Position numbers and translations under genes: made by a program | Notes under the pieces: generated by a model | What the model saw: the letters and a program-made list of their open reading frames with translations, nothing else | What the model was told of the DNA's origin: nothing | The model's database searches: none | Shown here: positions 53,645 to 62,965 of the stretch, piece after piece | How the letters are laid out: the number at the start of each line of letters is the position of its first letter | Numbering within the stretch: the first letter of the stretch is position 1 | Assembly (NCBI GenBank): GCA_034717695.1 | Contig: JAYELS010000038.1 | Coordinates: 1 to 64,000, forward strand | Direction: 5' to 3' | Length of the DNA stretch: 64,000 bases | From: NAT127 sp034717695 | Lineage (GTDB): Bacteria > Pseudomonadota > Gammaproteobacteria > Pseudomonadales > Porticoccaceae

Positions 53645-55384
53645 ATGACGATCCGCGCCCTTCTCAACGACCGCTTCCGCGCCGCCATGACCGCCGCCGG
53701 CATTCCCGCCGACGGCAGCCCGAGCATCGCCCTGAGCACCCGGGAGGGCTTTGGCGACTACCAGGCCAACGGCGCCATGGCCGCCGCCAAGGCGATGAAG
53801 ATGCCCCCCCGGGAGCTGGCCGAGCGCATCGTCGCCAACCTCGCCATCGACGACCTGGCCGACCGGGTCGAGATCGCCGGCCCCGGCTTCATCAATATCC
53901 ACCTGGCCGCCCCCTTCCTTGCCCGGGAAGCCGCCGATCTCGCCGCCCGCCTCGGCCCCGATACCCGAGAGGCACAAGAGCCCCAGACCATCGTGGTGGA
54001 TTACTCCTCCCCCAACCTTGCCAAGGAAATGCACGTCGGCCACCTGCGCAGCACCATCATCGGCGACGCGGTGGCGCGGGTACTGGCATACCAGGGCCAC
54101 AACGTCATTCGCCAGAACCACATGGGGGACTGGGGCACCCAGTTCGGCATGCTGATCGCCGAACTGGAGGAGCACCTGGGGGTGGGCGAAAAGCCGGAAA
54201 TGGCCCTCAAGGATCTGGAGGGCTTTTACCAGCAGGCCAAGAAGCATTTCGACGAGGACGCGGATTTCGCCACCAAGGCCCGCAACTATGTGGTCAAGCT
54301 CCAGGCGGGGGACGCCCACTGCCGGGATCTGTGGCAGCTGTTCATCGACATTTCCGTCGCCCACAGCGAGGAGATCTACCGGGCATTGAACGTCACCCTG
54401 CGCCACACTGACATCCGGCCCGAGAGCGCCTACAACGACGACCTCGCCCCGCTGGTGGCGGACTTGCGGGAGCGCGGCCTGTGCAGCGAGGACCAGGGCG
54501 CCCAGGTGGTGTTTCTCCAGGAATTGGCGGACAAGCACGGCAACCCGAGCCCGGTGATCGTGCAGAAGTCCGACGGCGGCTACCTCTACGCCACCACCGA
54601 CCTCGCCGCCCTGCGCTACCGGGCGGGAACCCTCGGCGCCGACCGCATTCTCTATTTCATTGACGCCCGCCAGTCCCTGCACATGAAGCAGGTGTTCACC
54701 CTGGCCCGCAAGGCCGGTTACGTGGCGGAGCGGGTCAGCCTCGAACACCACCCCTTCGGCACCATGATGGGGGAGGACGGCAAGCCCTTCAAAACCCGCG
54801 CGGGGGGGACGGTGAAGCTCGCCGACCTGCTGGTGGAAGCGGTGGAGCGCGCCAACCGGCTGATCGCCGAGAAGGATCCGGCGCTGTCGGCGGCGGAGCG
54901 GGAAATCGTGGCCCGCAAGGTGGGCATCGGCGCCATCAAGTACGCGGATCTGTCAAAAACCCGCACCAACGACTACATCTTCAACTGGGACGCGATGCTC
55001 AGCTTCGAGGGCAACACCGCCCCCTACCTGCAGTACGCCTACACGCGGATTCGCGGTATTTTCCGCCGCGCCGGGGTCGATGCCGAGACACTGGCCGCCC
55101 CCATCCTCATCGCCGAAGCCCGGGAAAAACAGCTGGCGATGCAGCTGCTGCAGTTCGACGAGGTGCTCGACCAAGTGGCGGCGGAGGCCTACCCCCACAT
55201 CCTCTGCAATTATCTCTACGACCTGGCCAGCACCTTCATGGCCTTCTATGAACAGTGCCCGATCCTCAAGGACGGTGTTGCCCCCGCCACCCGGGACAGC
55301 CGCCTGCGCCTCGCGGCTATCACCTCCCAGGTGATGGCCCGGGGCCTGGATCTGCTCGGCATCGATGTCATGGACAGAATGTAA
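53645..55384 (+). CDS. argS: Arginyl-tRNA synthetase
   Basis: This 579-residue class I aminoacyl-tRNA synthetase has the N-terminal Add1 domain (MTIRALLNDRF to PGFINIHL), the HIGH-like motif in NLAKEMHVGHLRST, a Rossmann catalytic core, no canonical KMSK (usual for ArgRS), and a C-terminal DALR anticodon-binding domain ending LDLLGIDVMDRM. ATG 53645 gives the standard N terminus. It is a single essential gene, convergent with a MarC-family gene. Confidence 0.98.
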   Translation: MTIRALLNDRFRAAMTAAGIPADGSPSIALSTREGFGDYQANGAMAAAKAMKMPPRELAERIVANLAIDDLADRVEIAGPGFINIHLAAPFLAREAADLAARLGPDTREAQEPQTIVVDYSSPNLAKEMHVGHLRSTIIGDAVARVLAYQGHNVIRQNHMGDWGTQFGMLIAELEEHLGVGEKPEMALKDLEGFYQQAKKHFDEDADFATKARNYVVKLQAGDAHCRDLWQLFIDISVAHSEEIYRALNVTLRHTDIRPESAYNDDLAPLVADLRERGLCSEDQGAQVVFLQELADKHGNPSPVIVQKSDGGYLYATTDLAALRYRAGTLGADRILYFIDARQSLHMKQVFTLARKAGYVAERVSLEHHPFGTMMGEDGKPFKTRAGGTVKLADLLVEAVERANRLIAEKDPALSAAEREIVARKVGIGAIKYADLSKTRTNDYIFNWDAMLSFEGNTAPYLQYAYTRIRGIFRRAGVDAETLAAPILIAEAREKQLAMQLLQFDEVLDQVAAEAYPHILCNYLYDLASTFMAFYEQCPILKDGVAPATRDSRLRLAAITSQVMARGLDLLGIDVMDRM

Positions 55385-55403
55385 CCCCGGGCACCTGACC
55401 GGC

Positions 55404-56033
55404 TCAGGCGGCGGCGAACGCCGCCATCACCCCATCCACCATGAACTGCACGGCGATCACCGCCAGCAGCAGGCCCATCAGCCGGGCGATCACCCGGATG
55501 CCGCCGACCCCCAGCACCCGGCGCAGTAGCTCCGCGAAATGGAGCGCTCCGTAGATGATCAGGCAGGTGGCGAGGATCGCGGCCACCAGCAGCCCCAGTT
55601 CGCTCTCCCCCTGCCCCTGCTGGCGCCACACCAGCACGGCGGTGATGGCGCCGGGCCCGGCCAGCATGGGCACCGCCAGGGGCACCAGGGCGATGTTGTG
55701 CTTGCGCAGGCCCTCCTTTTCCTCGTCGAGACTGCTTTTGAGCCCGGTGGGGATCAGTGCCAGCATCTGCATGGCGTAGATGAAAAAGATAAAGCCACCG
55801 GCGATCTGGAAGGCGGGCATGGTAATGCCGAAAAACGCCAGCAGCCGGTCCCCGGTGAGGGCAAAGAGCAGCAGAATCGCGGCGCTGGCCAGGCAGGCGA
55901 GGGCCGCCATGCGGCGCTGCTCGGCGACGCTGTTGTCGGCGGTGAACATCAGAAACAGCGGCAGATTGCCGATGGGATCCATGATGATCAAAAGCGGCAC
56001 CAAAATGGTGAGAAAGTCCTGCAAGTTCGCCAT
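55404..56033 (-). CDS. MarC-family integral membrane protein
   Basis: The 209-residue protein has six predicted membrane helices and the MarC signatures IMDPIGNLPLFL near the start and VPMLAGPGAITAVL in the middle. ATG 56033 has GGGGAG 6 nt upstream; the codon two positions earlier is less likely. Family function is not firmly established despite the name, which refers to the mar locus. Confidence 0.92.
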   Translation of the reverse strand: MANLQDFLTILVPLLIIMDPIGNLPLFLMFTADNSVAEQRRMAALACLASAAILLLFALTGDRLLAFFGITMPAFQIAGGFIFFIYAMQMLALIPTGLKSSLDEEKEGLRKHNIALVPLAVPMLAGPGAITAVLVWRQQGQGESELGLLVAAILATCLIIYGALHFAELLRRVLGVGGIRVIARLMGLLLAVIAVQFMVDGVMAAFAAA

Positions 56034-56092
56034 CCACACTCCCCCTCAAGCCCCGGGACAGGGGCGATGAAGTCCCTGGCGCCGCGCCGCCA

Positions 56093-57355
56093 TCAGCGGG
56101 TGATGCGGGTGCGGTGGGCCGCCACCCGGTCGAGGATCTCGGCGCGGCGCTGATCGAGGCTCACCCGGGGGCTGTCCTCCGGCAACACCTCGCCGAGGTC
56201 CTCCAGGGCCACCAGGGTGACGCTCTTCACCAGTTCCTCGATCACCGCCCCGGGCCCGAGGTTCTGCCAGCGCAACATGAACCAGCCCTCGTGGAGGCCG
56301 GCGGTATCGATCCAGTTGGCGGCACCCGGGTCCACCAGGGCCACCACGTAGCTGACGGTGCCGTCGGGATTGGGGATGCACTGGGCGATATTGCGGCTGG
56401 TGGTGCGGTGCAGGGGGGTCGGGGAAATCATCCAGGGGTCGCTGACCTGGAACCCGGTGTAGTCGGAGCCGCCGCTGTCGGTGGTGATCACCAGGGCCTG
56501 GTCGTCGGCGAGGCGGAAGCGGCCCCCCGCCTGGGTGCCCCAGCCCCCTTCCCGGGCGCGGCCGAAGGGGCCGATCACCCGATTGGGGGCGGGGTTGTCC
56601 CAGAAGCTGTTCTTGAACCCCACCCAGAACTTGACGAAATCAATGAGGCCCGCGGCAATCTCCGCCGACAGCTGGTCGTCGGACTTGGGGGGCAGCGGGT
56701 CCGGGCCGCCCACCACCACCAGACTGAAGTCGGTGGCGTCCTGGCGCCAGTCGCCGTGGCTGTCGCGGATCGCCAGCTGGAGGGGGCCGTCCACCAGCTC
56801 CATGTGGTTGGGGCGGCCGGCGGCGGGGGATTTGTCGAGGGTCACCGTGAAGCGGCCCTTGGCATCGGCGACGATATCCCGGTTGGTGAAGGTGGCGATG
56901 GCGTCCCCCCAGCGCAGCTGGCCATCCGCCGCCAGGGTGACGTTGATGTTCATCTGGGCGGTGGGGTTGTCCCCAAAGCGGCCTCGCAACTCATAGCGCC
57001 AGGCGCCATCAAGGGGGGCGACCCGGTTGACGTTGTCCGGGTTGTCGATGGCCACCGCGGCGCCCGGAAAGATATGGCCGCACCACTGGCGGGGGGTGTT
57101 GTCCACCGACCAGAACAGCACCGGGCGGGACGGGTCGGCATTGATGATGGAGGCGATCTGGCCCATCACCCACTGGTCGAGGGCGCGGTCGAGGCCGGCG
57201 GCGCCGTCCTTGCTGGTGGCCGCCGGGTCCGCCAGCAGCAATTTGCGGGCCTCTTCCCGGGCGGCGCGCACCTCGGGGCGTTCGAACATGGCGAGGGCGA
57301 GGCGCTCCATGGCGATCTGGCCATCGGTGGCAAGGCGCGGGGTGGTGTCACTCAT
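56093..57355 (-). CDS. Uncharacterised protein, DUF1214-like
   Basis: The 420-residue soluble protein lacks a signal peptide. It has an N-terminal helical part (IAMERLALAMFERPEVRAAREE), then a beta-rich part with NVNRVAPLDGAWRYELRGRFGD and a C-terminal segment (ISPTPLHRTTSRNIAQC, YVVALVDPG). The beta-rich part resembles DUF1214 proteins of sphingomonads and related bacteria, where the function is unknown. AAGGAA precedes ATG 57355. A VOC gene lies 47 bp upstream, and the two probably form an operon linked to organic-compound metabolism. Confidence 0.7.
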   Translation of the reverse strand: MSDTTPRLATDGQIAMERLALAMFERPEVRAAREEARKLLLADPAATSKDGAAGLDRALDQWVMGQIASIINADPSRPVLFWSVDNTPRQWCGHIFPGAAVAIDNPDNVNRVAPLDGAWRYELRGRFGDNPTAQMNINVTLAADGQLRWGDAIATFTNRDIVADAKGRFTVTLDKSPAAGRPNHMELVDGPLQLAIRDSHGDWRQDATDFSLVVVGGPDPLPPKSDDQLSAEIAAGLIDFVKFWVGFKNSFWDNPAPNRVIGPFGRAREGGWGTQAGGRFRLADDQALVITTDSGGSDYTGFQVSDPWMISPTPLHRTTSRNIAQCIPNPDGTVSYVVALVDPGAANWIDTAGLHEGWFMLRWQNLGPGAVIEELVKSVTLVALEDLGEVLPEDSPRVSLDQRRAEILDRVAAHRTRITR

Positions 57356-57402
57356 GGGATTTCCTTGTTGTTATGGGTCGGGGTTGATGACAGGGCGCCG
57401 GC

Positions 57403-57969
57403 TCAGTGGCCGGCGTTGGCAAACAGCTCGGCGATGTCCTGGAGCGGCCTGCCCTTCACCGGCGCCCGGTGGGCCGCCTGCATCAGGTTGAGCATGTCGA
57501 AGGCGTGGTCCGGCACCTGCAGCACCTCGATGAAGGCGCCGATGCGATCGCGGGCGTCGTAGAAGCAATTGCGGCCCTGGCCCGGCACCTCGAATTTCAG
57601 CACCCGGGGCAGGCCCGCCTGCTCGTAATGACGGCAGAGGCTGTCGAAGTCTTCGGCGTCCATGGGGGCAACATTGGTCATGACATGGTGCATGGCGCCC
57701 TCGCCATTGGCCTCCAGCACTTCCCGGAAAATGGCCGGGGAATCCACCAGGGGTTCGATGAACTCCACCAGGGTGGTGCCGGAGAATCCCAGCGCCGCCT
57801 TGATGCGGCCGCTGAACACCTCGCCGTTGGGCCCTTCGAAGGTCATCTCCGGGGACGGCATGAGGTAAAACGGGCCGCCCCCCACCAGCTCGGCCCAGCG
57901 GGCGGCGGCGGCCTCCATATCGTGGGTGACATAGCACACTTCGGTGACGGACCCGTGGGCAAGACTCAT
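57403..57969 (-). CDS. VOC-family protein, glyoxalase-like
   Basis: The 188-residue protein of VOC fold opens with VTEVCYVTHDMEAAAARWAEL and has a second module with GAMHHVMTNVAPMDAEDFDSL and a late AFIEVLQVPDH. Candidate metal ligands are the first-strand Glu, the HH pair and the late Glu. ATG 57969 has GGAG upstream; the upstream extension is excluded. It is paired with the DUF1214-like gene downstream. Confidence 0.83.
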   Translation of the reverse strand: MSLAHGSVTEVCYVTHDMEAAAARWAELVGGGPFYLMPSPEMTFEGPNGEVFSGRIKAALGFSGTTLVEFIEPLVDSPAIFREVLEANGEGAMHHVMTNVAPMDAEDFDSLCRHYEQAGLPRVLKFEVPGQGRNCFYDARDRIGAFIEVLQVPDHAFDMLNLMQAAHRAPVKGRPLQDIAELFANAGH

Positions 57970-58167
57970 GGCTGACTCCGGATTATCGCTGTTATGGGGT
58001 TCGGTCGCCGAGGGTATCACTGTTGGCCAGCCACGTCAGCCGAGCAGCGGTGTACATCCCCCCCGGAGTCGGTATCCTTGGGGACCGCTGTAACGTGCGC
58101 CATCGCGCGCCTCGCGCCGCCAGCCGCTTCAGCGCTTCCCCTGGACCAAGCCCGCATCGGAGCGCCC

Positions 58168-58785
58168 ATGAAAAGAGCCGTCAAACTGGTATTGCAGGGC
58201 CTCGCCGCCGTGCTGCCCCTGGGGCTGACCCTCTACTTCATCGTCTGGCTGCTGACCAACATCGAGGGCCTGGCAAGGCCCGTCGTGCTGTGGCTGGTGC
58301 CCGACCGCCTGTACTTTCCCGGGCTCGGCGTGCTCGCCGCCCTGGTGGCCCTGTTCGCCGTGGGCCTGCTGGTCAACGCCTATGTGATCCGCCACCTCAT
58401 CGCCCTGGGGGAGCGGACCATGGAAAGCATCCCCCTGGTGAAATCCCTCTACGGCGCCATCCGCGACCTGATGCGGGTGTTCAGCCTCGCCGAGCGCAAG
58501 GACATGCAGAGCGTGGTGGCCATCGACATCGGCAACGATACCCAACTGATCGGCTTCGTCACCGGGGAGCACGCCGGGAAGCGGCTGTTCCCGGAGGATA
58601 AGGGTCCACGGGTCGGGGTCTACCTGCCCATGAGCTACCAGATCGGCGGCTTTACCGTGTACGTCCCCCGGGAGCGGCTCACACCCCTCGACATCGGCAT
58701 CGAGGAGGCCATGCGCATCGCCATCACCGGTGGCGTCCAGGGCGGACAGCCGACCAAGGAAAAGGACAGCGCCCGAGCCCGGTGA
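58168..58785 (+). CDS. DUF502-family membrane protein
   Basis: The 205-residue protein has two N-terminal membrane helices (LVLQGLAAVLPLGLTLYFIV and FPGLGVLAALVALFAVGLLV) followed by a soluble domain with the family motifs VKSLYGAIRDLMRVF, VGVYLPMS and a late MRIAITGGV. CGGAG precedes ATG 58168. The cellular role of DUF502 in bacteria is not established. It stands alone, divergent from the VOC gene. Confidence 0.92.
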   Translation: MKRAVKLVLQGLAAVLPLGLTLYFIVWLLTNIEGLARPVVLWLVPDRLYFPGLGVLAALVALFAVGLLVNAYVIRHLIALGERTMESIPLVKSLYGAIRDLMRVFSLAERKDMQSVVAIDIGNDTQLIGFVTGEHAGKRLFPEDKGPRVGVYLPMSYQIGGFTVYVPRERLTPLDIGIEEAMRIAITGGVQGGQPTKEKDSARAR

Positions 58786-58887
58786 GCGACAGCCACCACT
58801 ATCCAGTGCGCGAGCGCCGGCGGATCAAAACCACGTGAAGCTCCCTGTCCAGGGCAGCGGGCGCCCTCCTGCCTCCTACACCGGGGA

Positions 58888-59445
58888 TTATTTTCCCTGA
58901 TACTCCAATGACGAGTGATGGGCCACTATGCGCAGCGCCCCCGCATCGTCCTTCACAAACATCCATGTCTTGTCCACCGAGGTGACTTTCCCGTCCTTGT
59001 CGGTAAAGTGAACCTTGCCCATGGTACCTGCGCTGTCACCGGCAACGAAAATGGCGGCGTTTTCTATGTCACATTGTGTCCAGCCCTTGAGTGCGAAGCC
59101 CGTATCCCCGGGGAAGGCGGCGTCTCCGCCCACAAAGTAGGACAGTGCGCCTTCAGGGGTGGTGCGAAATGTTTGCGGGTTCACGGTCAGCGTCGGCTTG
59201 AACAGCACCACCCCCATCTGGTAGCCATAGGCGGCATCAATAACCTTTTCTGCCAGGGCTTTTGCCGCGGCCTGTCCGCCCTCCTCGTGGGCCGCACTGA
59301 TGTCGACCAGTGCCTTGCACCAGCCCTGTTGAGCCGCCAGCACTTCCTGCTCGGAGATTGCCTGATTGACAACCATACCTTTTGCAAACCCTTGACTGGC
59401 GAAAAAGGCAAGGGTTGTAACGCCGATAATATATTTGAGTTTCAT
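58888..59445 (-). CDS. Secreted protein, NTF2-like
   Basis: The 185-residue protein has a cleavable signal peptide (MKLKYIIGVTTLAFFASQGFAKG). The mature part begins ISEQEVLAAQQGWCKALVDISAAHEEGG and ends WMFVKDDAGALRIVAHHSS, consistent with an NTF2-like (DUF4440-type) ligand-binding fold. Similar proteins are sometimes annotated as phosphoribosyl-AMP cyclohydrolase, but no cyclohydrolase motif is present, so that name is doubtful. AAGGAG precedes ATG 59445. It is predicted to be periplasmic. Confidence 0.75.
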   Translation of the reverse strand: MKLKYIIGVTTLAFFASQGFAKGMVVNQAISEQEVLAAQQGWCKALVDISAAHEEGGQAAAKALAEKVIDAAYGYQMGVVLFKPTLTVNPQTFRTTPEGALSYFVGGDAAFPGDTGFALKGWTQCDIENAAIFVAGDSAGTMGKVHFTDKDGKVTSVDKTWMFVKDDAGALRIVAHHSSLEYQGK

Positions 59446-59512
59446 TCGTGGCTCCTTTCCGTATCAGTGGTTGGTAGTTGAATGATTAAAACGGGGCAGC
59501 CTCCTTCTGCCG

Positions 59513-60166
59513 TCAGTCCAGAACCTGTCCCACGGCCACCTCGACCACGCCACCCGGGTGCCGCACCACCTTCAAGGTGACTAGCCCGGAGCGGTCATTG
59601 ACGAATTGGTGGTATTCCTCCGCCCCGTCCGCGGCAAGCACCTCCGGGGCAAAGCCCTCGGCGGCAAAGCCCTCCACATAGTGAGCAAGCACCGCGTCGA
59701 ACTCGGCATGCCCCACATAGGTTGCATGGATCGTCGTCTGGTCACGGGAGAACTGGCTGCGCACCAGCCCAGGAAAGCGCTCCACCGGCCCGGGATCGAC
59801 GCCGCTGACATCCTTCTCAGGCACAGAATCGCCACCCCAGGGCAGCCATTTTTCCGCCTCTTCCCGCAACCCCGGCACAACGGCTGCCACCCCTACAGCG
59901 TCCCCGGGCCACCATTTTTCGGCCTTCTCCTGCAATCCCGGCACCACCTCTTCAACCCGGGACAGCGTATCGGTTGCCAATTGCCAACCAGTTCCTGTGA
60001 CCTGCGACGTCTGTGCCCACAGCCAGGACAACAGGGAAAATGCCGCCCAAACCACAAGCCCGAGCACCGCCAGGGTCGCACCGCCCAACATCAGCCAAGT
60101 GCGGGTGCGGATTTTTCCCCAGCGGGAAAAAGGCCGTTGCAATCCGTAATCATGATTAGTGCCCAC
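59513..60166 (-). CDS. Hypothetical single-pass membrane protein
   Basis: The 217-residue product has a basic N terminus, one membrane helix (MLGGATLAVLGLVVWAAFSLLSWLW, residues about 26-50) and a soluble, probably periplasmic, domain. The segment after the helix contains two copies of VVPGLxEEAEKWxPW-like sequence. GTG 60166 is chosen because AGGAGAG lies 7 nt upstream. It is the last gene of a three-gene operon of unknown function; the preceding gene ends 3 nt upstream. Confidence 0.65.
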   Translation of the reverse strand: MGTNHDYGLQRPFSRWGKIRTRTWLMLGGATLAVLGLVVWAAFSLLSWLWAQTSQVTGTGWQLATDTLSRVEEVVPGLQEKAEKWWPGDAVGVAAVVPGLREEAEKWLPWGGDSVPEKDVSGVDPGPVERFPGLVRSQFSRDQTTIHATYVGHAEFDAVLAHYVEGFAAEGFAPEVLAADGAEEYHQFVNDRSGLVTLKVVRHPGGVVEVAVGQVLD

Positions 60167-60169
60167 CTG

Positions 60170-60400
60170 TTAACTCTCCTTGGTTGAGAATGTTTGTCGT
60201 ACGCGAGCAACCTCTAGAATCTGCCAGGCAAATGCATCCGGCGAACCACATCGGCATTTTCCGCCCCTGGCGCTGCGACATCGGACAGCGCCCCTGCGCC
60301 AGGTAACTGCGCGCCCGCCACAACCCGGGCCCGCGCGATGCGGAGCGCAGAGCCCTGCGGTCAGCCCGAGCAGGAGGAACATCAGGAGGGGATCGATCAT
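60170..60400 (-). CDS. Hypothetical small protein
   Basis: The 76-residue product has an N-terminal hydrophobic helix (IDPLLMFLLLGLTAGLC) followed by a Cys- and Arg-rich tail with four more Cys. Its ATG overlaps the stop of the preceding gene as ATGA, and its stop falls in the ribosome site of the next gene, which supports real translation. No family is recognised; the LxxxLC-like end of the helix could be a lipobox, but this is weak. Confidence 0.5.
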   Translation of the reverse strand: MIDPLLMFLLLGLTAGLCAPHRAGPGCGGRAVTWRRGAVRCRSARGGKCRCGSPDAFAWQILEVARVRQTFSTKES

Positions 60401-60939
60401 GGTCCTGTTACCGCCCTTTTGGGGTCGGTCCGAACCCCTGGCAGGTGCAAGGTGGCATCCCTATCCAGATACGCGGAAGGGAGCACAAGCCCCGAATAAC
60501 GCCACTCCAGCGCCCGCAATTCATCCACTGCAGCGGCGTCTGTTAGGTCGCCGGGAAAGACGGGGATGAAGCGCGCCGCAAGCCTGGCTGTCTCCGCCTC
60601 TTCATGGCCCAGGTACGCCAGCAGGGCCGCCACCAGGTCGCTGCGGGAAATGGCGCGAGGTACCGCCTCCAGCCAGCACAGCATCCAGATGCCGTTGATT
60701 CCCGTTGTCTCAAGGATACGAACGGTTCGCCGCGCCCCCTCCGGGTCCGGCATCACCAAAGCCGAGGGCAGGTTTGCCACCCCGTCCTCATCGATCCAGA
60801 TTCCCTGGATGGCGGAGCAATCCCCGCCCAGTGGTCGAGGGGAGCGAAATGATAGATAGGCGGCGAGCCCTTCGGCCGCGCTGGACAGATCCTCCGTGCG
60901 GCGCACCAGCAGGAAGGCATAGCGAGGTTGGCTGGACAT
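60397..60939 (-). CDS. Hypothetical protein, first gene of a three-gene operon
   Basis: The 180-residue soluble protein starts at ATG 60939 (MSSQPRYAFLLVRRTEDL) with GGAGA upstream. The sequence includes GIWIDEDGVANLPSALVMPDPEGARRTV and a helical middle (VAALLAYLGHEEAETARLAARF). I do not recognise a domain. It is divergent from the NhaR-type LysR gene across about 106 bp, so that regulator may control the operon. Confidence 0.65.
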   Translation of the reverse strand: MSSQPRYAFLLVRRTEDLSSAAEGLAAYLSFRSPRPLGGDCSAIQGIWIDEDGVANLPSALVMPDPEGARRTVRILETTGINGIWMLCWLEAVPRAISRSDLVAALLAYLGHEEAETARLAARFIPVFPGDLTDAAAVDELRALEWRYSGLVLPSAYLDRDATLHLPGVRTDPKRAVTGP

Positions 60940-61045
60940 ATTTCCGTCTCCATTGACCATGCCGGCCATCCTCCGCCCGTTGTAATGGTAATAAAAGTCG
61001 ATTATTGTTTAGCAACTATTCGAAAAAGATTGCGGGTTAGACCTG

Positions 61046-61966
61046 ATGAACCTGAAGCATTTACGCTATTTCTGGGCGACCGCACACGCGGGAAGTGTTG
61101 CCGCCGCAAGCAGCCATCTTCACCTGACGCCGCAAACGGTCAGCGCTCAGATCAAACTGCTGGAAAACGAACTCGGCAAAGCCCTGTTCAAGCCCGCTGG
61201 GCGCGGCCTTGAATTGACCGAGGCGGGGCGCGTCGCCCTCTCCTACGCCGATGAAATCTATGCCCTGAGTCAGGAGATGGTTTCGTCATTGCGCACCACA
61301 GGTACCCCGGAATACGCCGCCACGACATTTCGCGTGGGAATTTCCGATGCCGTCCCCAAGTCACTGGCCCACCGCTTGCTGGCGTCCCTGAGACAGCCGA
61401 CGAAGCCGGTTCGTCTGGTCTGCCGCGAGGGTTCAATCGAGGCATTGCTCGGCGAGCTGGCTCTCCACCGCCTGGAGATGGTGTTGGCCGATCGCCCCAT
61501 GCCGGCGGGATTGGCGGTCCGCGCCCACAGCCGCAAGCTGGGGGAAAGCGCGCTTGCCTTCTTTGCCTGTCCCCGGCTGGTGCGGCAGGAGGCGCCCTTT
61601 CCGGACTGCCTGAATGACGCCCCCCTGCTGTTACCCGGGCAGAACACCGCGGTACGAGGTGAGATCGATCGCTGGCTGGGGGAGACGCGGCTGTGCCCCC
61701 ATGTTGTCGGCGAGTTTGATGACAGCGCCCTGATGAAAGTCTTTGGCCAGGCAGGTGAAGGGTATTTCCCCGCGCCGGCCATCCTCTCCGGGGAAATCTG
61801 CGGAAGATATGGCGTGATCGAAGTGGGGCGAGTGGACGAGGTGCGCGAGGCATTCTGGCTGATCAGCGCCGAGCGGCGGATTCAGCACCCCGAGGTCTGC
61901 GCCGTGCTGGAGGCTGCCCGCACCGCGGTATTCACCATGTCCACTGGCGGCGACTCGACACCCTGA
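61046..61966 (+). CDS. LysR-family regulator, NhaR-like
   Basis: The 306-residue protein has the N-terminal MNLKHLRYFWATAHAGSVAAAS, HLTPQTVSAQIKLLENELG and the characteristic long DNA-binding start of NhaR-type regulators, which control sodium/proton antiporter or stress genes. No antiporter gene is adjacent. The divergent three-gene operon is the likely target. The upstream ribosome site is weak. Confidence 0.88.
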   Translation: MNLKHLRYFWATAHAGSVAAASSHLHLTPQTVSAQIKLLENELGKALFKPAGRGLELTEAGRVALSYADEIYALSQEMVSSLRTTGTPEYAATTFRVGISDAVPKSLAHRLLASLRQPTKPVRLVCREGSIEALLGELALHRLEMVLADRPMPAGLAVRAHSRKLGESALAFFACPRLVRQEAPFPDCLNDAPLLLPGQNTAVRGEIDRWLGETRLCPHVVGEFDDSALMKVFGQAGEGYFPAPAILSGEICGRYGVIEVGRVDEVREAFWLISAERRIQHPEVCAVLEAARTAVFTMSTGGDSTP

Positions 61967-62119
61967 GGTGGCTGCCAAATGGGGCTGAACTTCCCATCCA
62001 GGGCAAGCGAGGCCAGGCTCAAAGGCCCTTGAGAGGGCCACCTGTACTGGTTCAAAAGGTCCTCAGGCTGTCTTCACAGGCTGACATCGGATTGGCGGCA
62101 CGCGGGCAAGGAAATACCC

Positions 62120-62890
62120 CTACCCCGCCACCCCCTTGAGCAGCACTCCCGCGCCGTAGGCGAGGGCCGCCGCGCCGCCGCCGATCAGCAGGGTTTCAAG
62201 GCTCGACTTGAACCAGCCCTGGTCAATAACCCGGGCCTTGGCGGCCCCCACCAGGGCAAAGGCCAGCGCCGTCATCACCCCGCTCCACAGGAAGGGATCG
62301 GCGATTCGCTCCCCCAGCAGCCAGTTGCTCAGGTACGGCAGCAGCGGGATCAGCCCCACCAGGGCGAAGGCGACAAAGGTGGCGACCCCGCCCCGGAAAG
62401 CGTTGTGGTCGTCGAGGGCCATGCCGTGCTCCTCCTGGATCATCACGTCCACCCAGCGCTTGTTGTCGGCGGTGATCACCGCCACCACCTGCTCCAGCAG
62501 CTCGCCGTCGAAGCCTTTACGGGCGTAGATCTGGCGCACCTCCTCCCGCTCGCCATGGGGGTACTTGCGGATCTCGTCGATCTCCCGCTGGCGGGCCTTG
62601 TCCCGCAGCTCGTTCTCCGCCCGGGTGCCGAGGTAATTGCTCACCGCCATGCTGAAGCCGTCCGCCAGCAGGTTGGCAAGGCCGAGGATGATGATCACCG
62701 ACGACGACAGGCCGGCGCCGGCGACCCCGGCCACCACCGCGAAGGTGGTGACGGCGCCGTCGATGGCGCCGTAGATGAAGTCCTTGAGGTAGAAGCGGTC
62801 GGCGCCGGCGTCGAGGCGCGCCGCGATCTGCTCTCGGCTGTGGGTGGCGCGGTAGACTTCCCGGGATTGCTTGCGGGTGATGTTGTTCAT
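62120..62890 (-). CDS. VIT1/CCC1-family membrane transporter
   Basis: The 256-residue protein has five predicted membrane helices. Conserved first-helix residues YGAIDGAVTTFAVVAG and LANLLADGFSMAVSNYLGT match VIT-family iron/manganese transporters. A charged cytoplasmic region (residues about 95-160, EIRKYPHGEREEVRQIYARKG) carries the acidic and Met-rich metal-binding helices seen in the family (MIQEEHGM). ATG 62890 has GAGG upstream. It probably exports or stores ferrous iron or manganese. Confidence 0.9.
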   Translation of the reverse strand: MNNITRKQSREVYRATHSREQIAARLDAGADRFYLKDFIYGAIDGAVTTFAVVAGVAGAGLSSSVIIILGLANLLADGFSMAVSNYLGTRAENELRDKARQREIDEIRKYPHGEREEVRQIYARKGFDGELLEQVVAVITADNKRWVDVMIQEEHGMALDDHNAFRGGVATFVAFALVGLIPLLPYLSNWLLGERIADPFLWSGVMTALAFALVGAAKARVIDQGWFKSSLETLLIGGGAAALAYGAGVLLKGVAG

Positions 62891-62965
62891 GCCGACCTCG
62901 GGCAACTTTCAATTTGGTGGCGCTGACAGCATCATAGCCCACCCCAATCACGACGATCCGCCGCG

